Source: an uncultured Bacteroidales bacterium (GTDB taxonomy: Bacteria > Bacteroidota > Bacteroidia > Bacteroidales > Paludibacteraceae). Taken from it: a stretch of 33,022 bases of DNA. The notes under the pieces are model-generated. The model ran no database searches and was not told the origin of the DNA. It saw only the letters and a list, made by a program, of their open reading frames with translations. This document shows positions 30,986 through 33,022 of this stretch, in pieces. The first letter of the stretch is position 1, and the number at the start of each line of letters is the position of its first letter. Where the stretch lies: assembly GCA_900320865.1 (NCBI GenBank), contig ONTT01000024.1, forward strand, positions 1 to 33,022. The letters are read 5' to 3'. The position numbers and the translations under genes were made by a program.

Positions 30986-33022
30986 ATGGAAAAGAAAAAA
31001 AGAGTTTACACCTTCGGTAATGGTAAGGCTGAAGGCAACGCGCAAATGCGTGAACTGCTGGGTGGCAAGGGTGCCAACTGCGCAGAGATGAACTTGGTGG
31101 GCGTTCCTGTTCCTCCCGGATTCACGATCACTACAGAAGTATGTAACGAGTACTATCAGGTAGGGCAAGAGAAGATCGTTGCGGAGTTGACAAACGAGGT
31201 CAACGCTGCTGTTGCTCACATAGAGGGTCTGATGAACTGCAAGTTCGGCGATCCGAAGAACCCGCTCCTCGTTTCCGTTCGTTCGGGTGCACGTGCGTCC
31301 ATGCCGGGTATGATGGATACGATCCTCAACCTCGGTCTGAACGATACCGTAGCAGAGGGAATGGTAGCTAAGACCAACAACCCCCACTTCGTATATGACT
31401 CCTACCGCCGTTTCGTACAGATGTACGGCGACGTCGTGCTGGGTATGAAGCCGGTGAACAAGACCGACATCGATCCGTTCGAGAAGATCATCGACGAAGT
31501 AAAAGAGATCCGCGGTATCAAGTTGGACAAGGACCTCAACGTAGATGAGCTCAAGCTCCTCGTAGCGCGCTTCAAGACCGCTATCAAAGAGCAGACCGGC
31601 AAGGATTTCCCGGACGATCCTATCGAGCAGCTCTGGGGCGCTATCTGCGCCGTATTCCGCAGCTGGATGAACGAGCGTGCTATCCTCTACCGTAAGATGG
31701 AAGGAATTCCTGACGAGTGGGGAACCGCTGTTTCCGTTATGGCAATGGTCTTCGGTAACATGGGCGAGACCTCCGCTACCGGTGTCTGCTTCAGCCGTGA
31801 CGCCGCAACGGGCGAGAACCTCTTCAACGGTGAGTACCTTGTTAACGCACAAGGTGAGGACGTAGTAGCAGGTATCCGTACTCCGCAGCAGATCACCCTC
31901 GAAGGTAGCCGCCGTTGGGCAGCGCTCCAGGGTATCAGCGAGGAAGAGCGTGCAAGCAAATATCCGTCTATGGAAGAGGCTATGCCGGAGCTCTATGCCG
32001 AACTCAACACCATCCAGCAGAAGCTCGAGGACCACTACCGCGACATGCAGGATATGGAGTTTACGGTGCAAGAAGGAAAGCTCTGGTTCCTCCAGACCCG
32101 TAACGGTAAGCGTACCGGTACTGCTATGGTGAAGATCGCTATGGACCTCGTACGCGAGGGCGTCATCAGCGAGAAAGAGGCTATCATGCGCTGCGAGCCG
32201 CAGAAACTGGACGAACTGCTCCACCCTGTCTTTGACAAAGACGCGCTCAAGAAAGCGAAAGTCATCACCCAGGGTCTGCCTGCTTCTCCGGGCGCTGCGT
32301 GCGGACAGATTGTCTTCCACGCGGACGACGCACAGGAGTGGCATGAGAACGGTCACAAGGTTATCATGGTTCGTATCGAGACCAGCCCTGAGGACCTCGC
32401 AGGTATGTCTGCAGCTGAGGGTATCCTCACCGCACGTGGCGGTATGACCAGCCACGCAGCTGTCGTTGCCCGCGGTATGGGCAAGTGCTGCGTTTCCGGC
32501 GCAGGTGCTATCCAGGTGGACTACAAAGCCAAGACGGTTAAGATTGAGGGCGTGACCTACAAAGAGGGCGATTATATCTCGCTCAACGGTTCTACCGGAC
32601 AGGTTTACGCAGGTGAGATCCCGACCAAGGCTGCTGAGCTCAGCGGTGACTTCAAGGCATTGATGGACCTCTGCGACAAATATACACACCTTCAGGTTCG
32701 TACCAACGCCGACACTCCGCACGACGCAGCTGTAGCACGTGCCTTCGGCGCAAAGGGTATCGGTCTGACACGTACCGAGCACATGTTCTTCGACGACCAG
32801 AAGATCATCGCTATGCGTGAGATGATTCTCGCCAAGGACAGCGAGGGCCGCGAGAAAGCACTGGCTAAACTGCTACCGTACCAGAAGGCTGACTTCAAGG
32901 GTATTCTGGAGGCGATGGACGGACTGCCTGTGAACATCCGTCTGCTCGACCCGCCTTTGCACGAGTTCGTTCCGCATGATCTGAAGGGACAAGAGCAGAT
33001 GGCGAAAGAGATGGGCGTTTCC
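30986..33022 (+). CDS. ppdK: pyruvate, phosphate dikinase, N-terminal 679 residues (cut by window end)
   Basis: PpdK interconverts pyruvate + ATP + Pi and PEP + AMP + PPi. From ATG 30986 the frame stays open to the last base, giving 679 of the roughly 900 residues of the family. The ATP-binding part opens with VYTFGNGKAEG and LLGGKGANCAEM and includes SVRSGARASMPGMMDT and GYLVNAQ-type GEYLVNAQGEDVVAGIRTP. The swivelling phosphohistidine domain has GGMTSHAAVVARGMGKCCVSG with the catalytic His490. The start of the PEP/pyruvate barrel is visible (GIGLTRTEHMFF, VNIRLLDPPLHEF). It supplies or uses PPi, linking it to PFP. Confidence 0.97.
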   Translation, partial: MEKKKRVYTFGNGKAEGNAQMRELLGGKGANCAEMNLVGVPVPPGFTITTEVCNEYYQVGQEKIVAELTNEVNAAVAHIEGLMNCKFGDPKNPLLVSVRSGARASMPGMMDTILNLGLNDTVAEGMVAKTNNPHFVYDSYRRFVQMYGDVVLGMKPVNKTDIDPFEKIIDEVKEIRGIKLDKDLNVDELKLLVARFKTAIKEQTGKDFPDDPIEQLWGAICAVFRSWMNERAILYRKMEGIPDEWGTAVSVMAMVFGNMGETSATGVCFSRDAATGENLFNGEYLVNAQGEDVVAGIRTPQQITLEGSRRWAALQGISEEERASKYPSMEEAMPELYAELNTIQQKLEDHYRDMQDMEFTVQEGKLWFLQTRNGKRTGTAMVKIAMDLVREGVISEKEAIMRCEPQKLDELLHPVFDKDALKKAKVITQGLPASPGAACGQIVFHADDAQEWHENGHKVIMVRIETSPEDLAGMSAAEGILTARGGMTSHAAVVARGMGKCCVSGAGAIQVDYKAKTVKIEGVTYKEGDYISLNGSTGQVYAGEIPTKAAELSGDFKALMDLCDKYTHLQVRTNADTPHDAAVARAFGAKGIGLTRTEHMFFDDQKIIAMREMILAKDSEGREKALAKLLPYQKADFKGILEAMDGLPVNIRLLDPPLHEFVPHDLKGQEQMAKEMGVS

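Noticed and set aside
30956-32782. 608-codon minus-strand ORF at the right end
   Set aside because: It is antisense to ppdK, whose own frame is open to the window edge and matches the family throughout.

Overview
The window reads as a chromosome segment of an uncultured-type Bacteroidales bacterium of roughly balanced GC. The evidence is nine copies of the Bacteroidota promoter form TTG-N19/20-TAnnTTTG, Bacteroidota-type protein families (DUF6048-like, DUF7935-like, long PPi-dependent PFP, SulP, MutS2, TrpB2) and weak ribosome-binding sites. No mobile element, CRISPR array or phage gene was found. The exact family cannot be fixed from this sequence.

Layout. (1) 1-262: start of a minus-strand gene and a divergent promoter pair. 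(2) 263-7520: a tight six-gene plus-strand operon closed by a clear terminator. It encodes an SPFH protein with four C-terminal zinc ribbons, a four-helix membrane protein, a large coiled-coil protein that ends in an acidic tract plus a ribosomal L7/L12 C-terminal domain, two related helical proteins (tandem paralogues), and a bactofilin-like beta-helix protein. This is the best candidate in the window for an undescribed system. It looks like a membrane-associated scaffold, perhaps an envelope-stress module, but function is inference. (3) 7644-9701: a ClpB disaggregase lacking its N-terminal domain. (4) 9749-11059, minus: TrpB2-type tryptophan synthase beta chain, sharing a bidirectional terminator with clpB. 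(5) 11376-13335: rplU-rpmA-serS, in which rplU carries an apparent frameshift. (6) 13457-19549: DUF7935-like, DUF6048-like, transketolase and leucyl-tRNA synthetase. (7) tRNA-Lys(UUU) on minus, then ispG, pfp and a small exported protein, then tRNA-Gln(CUG). (8) 23665-25407: SulP anion transporter, overlapping tail to tail with a five-gene minus-strand run (N-acetylglucosaminidase, DUF721, mutS2, outer-membrane protein, lipoprotein phosphoesterase). (9) 30986 to the end: pyruvate phosphate dikinase, cut by the window edge, behind a structured leader.

Two patterns cross gene boundaries. First, at least seven spacers consist of 7-bp tandem repeats that begin at the stop codon of the upstream gene; sequence differs from locus to locus but the period does not. 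Second, PFP and PpdK together point to pyrophosphate-linked glycolysis, with transketolase feeding the pentose branch.
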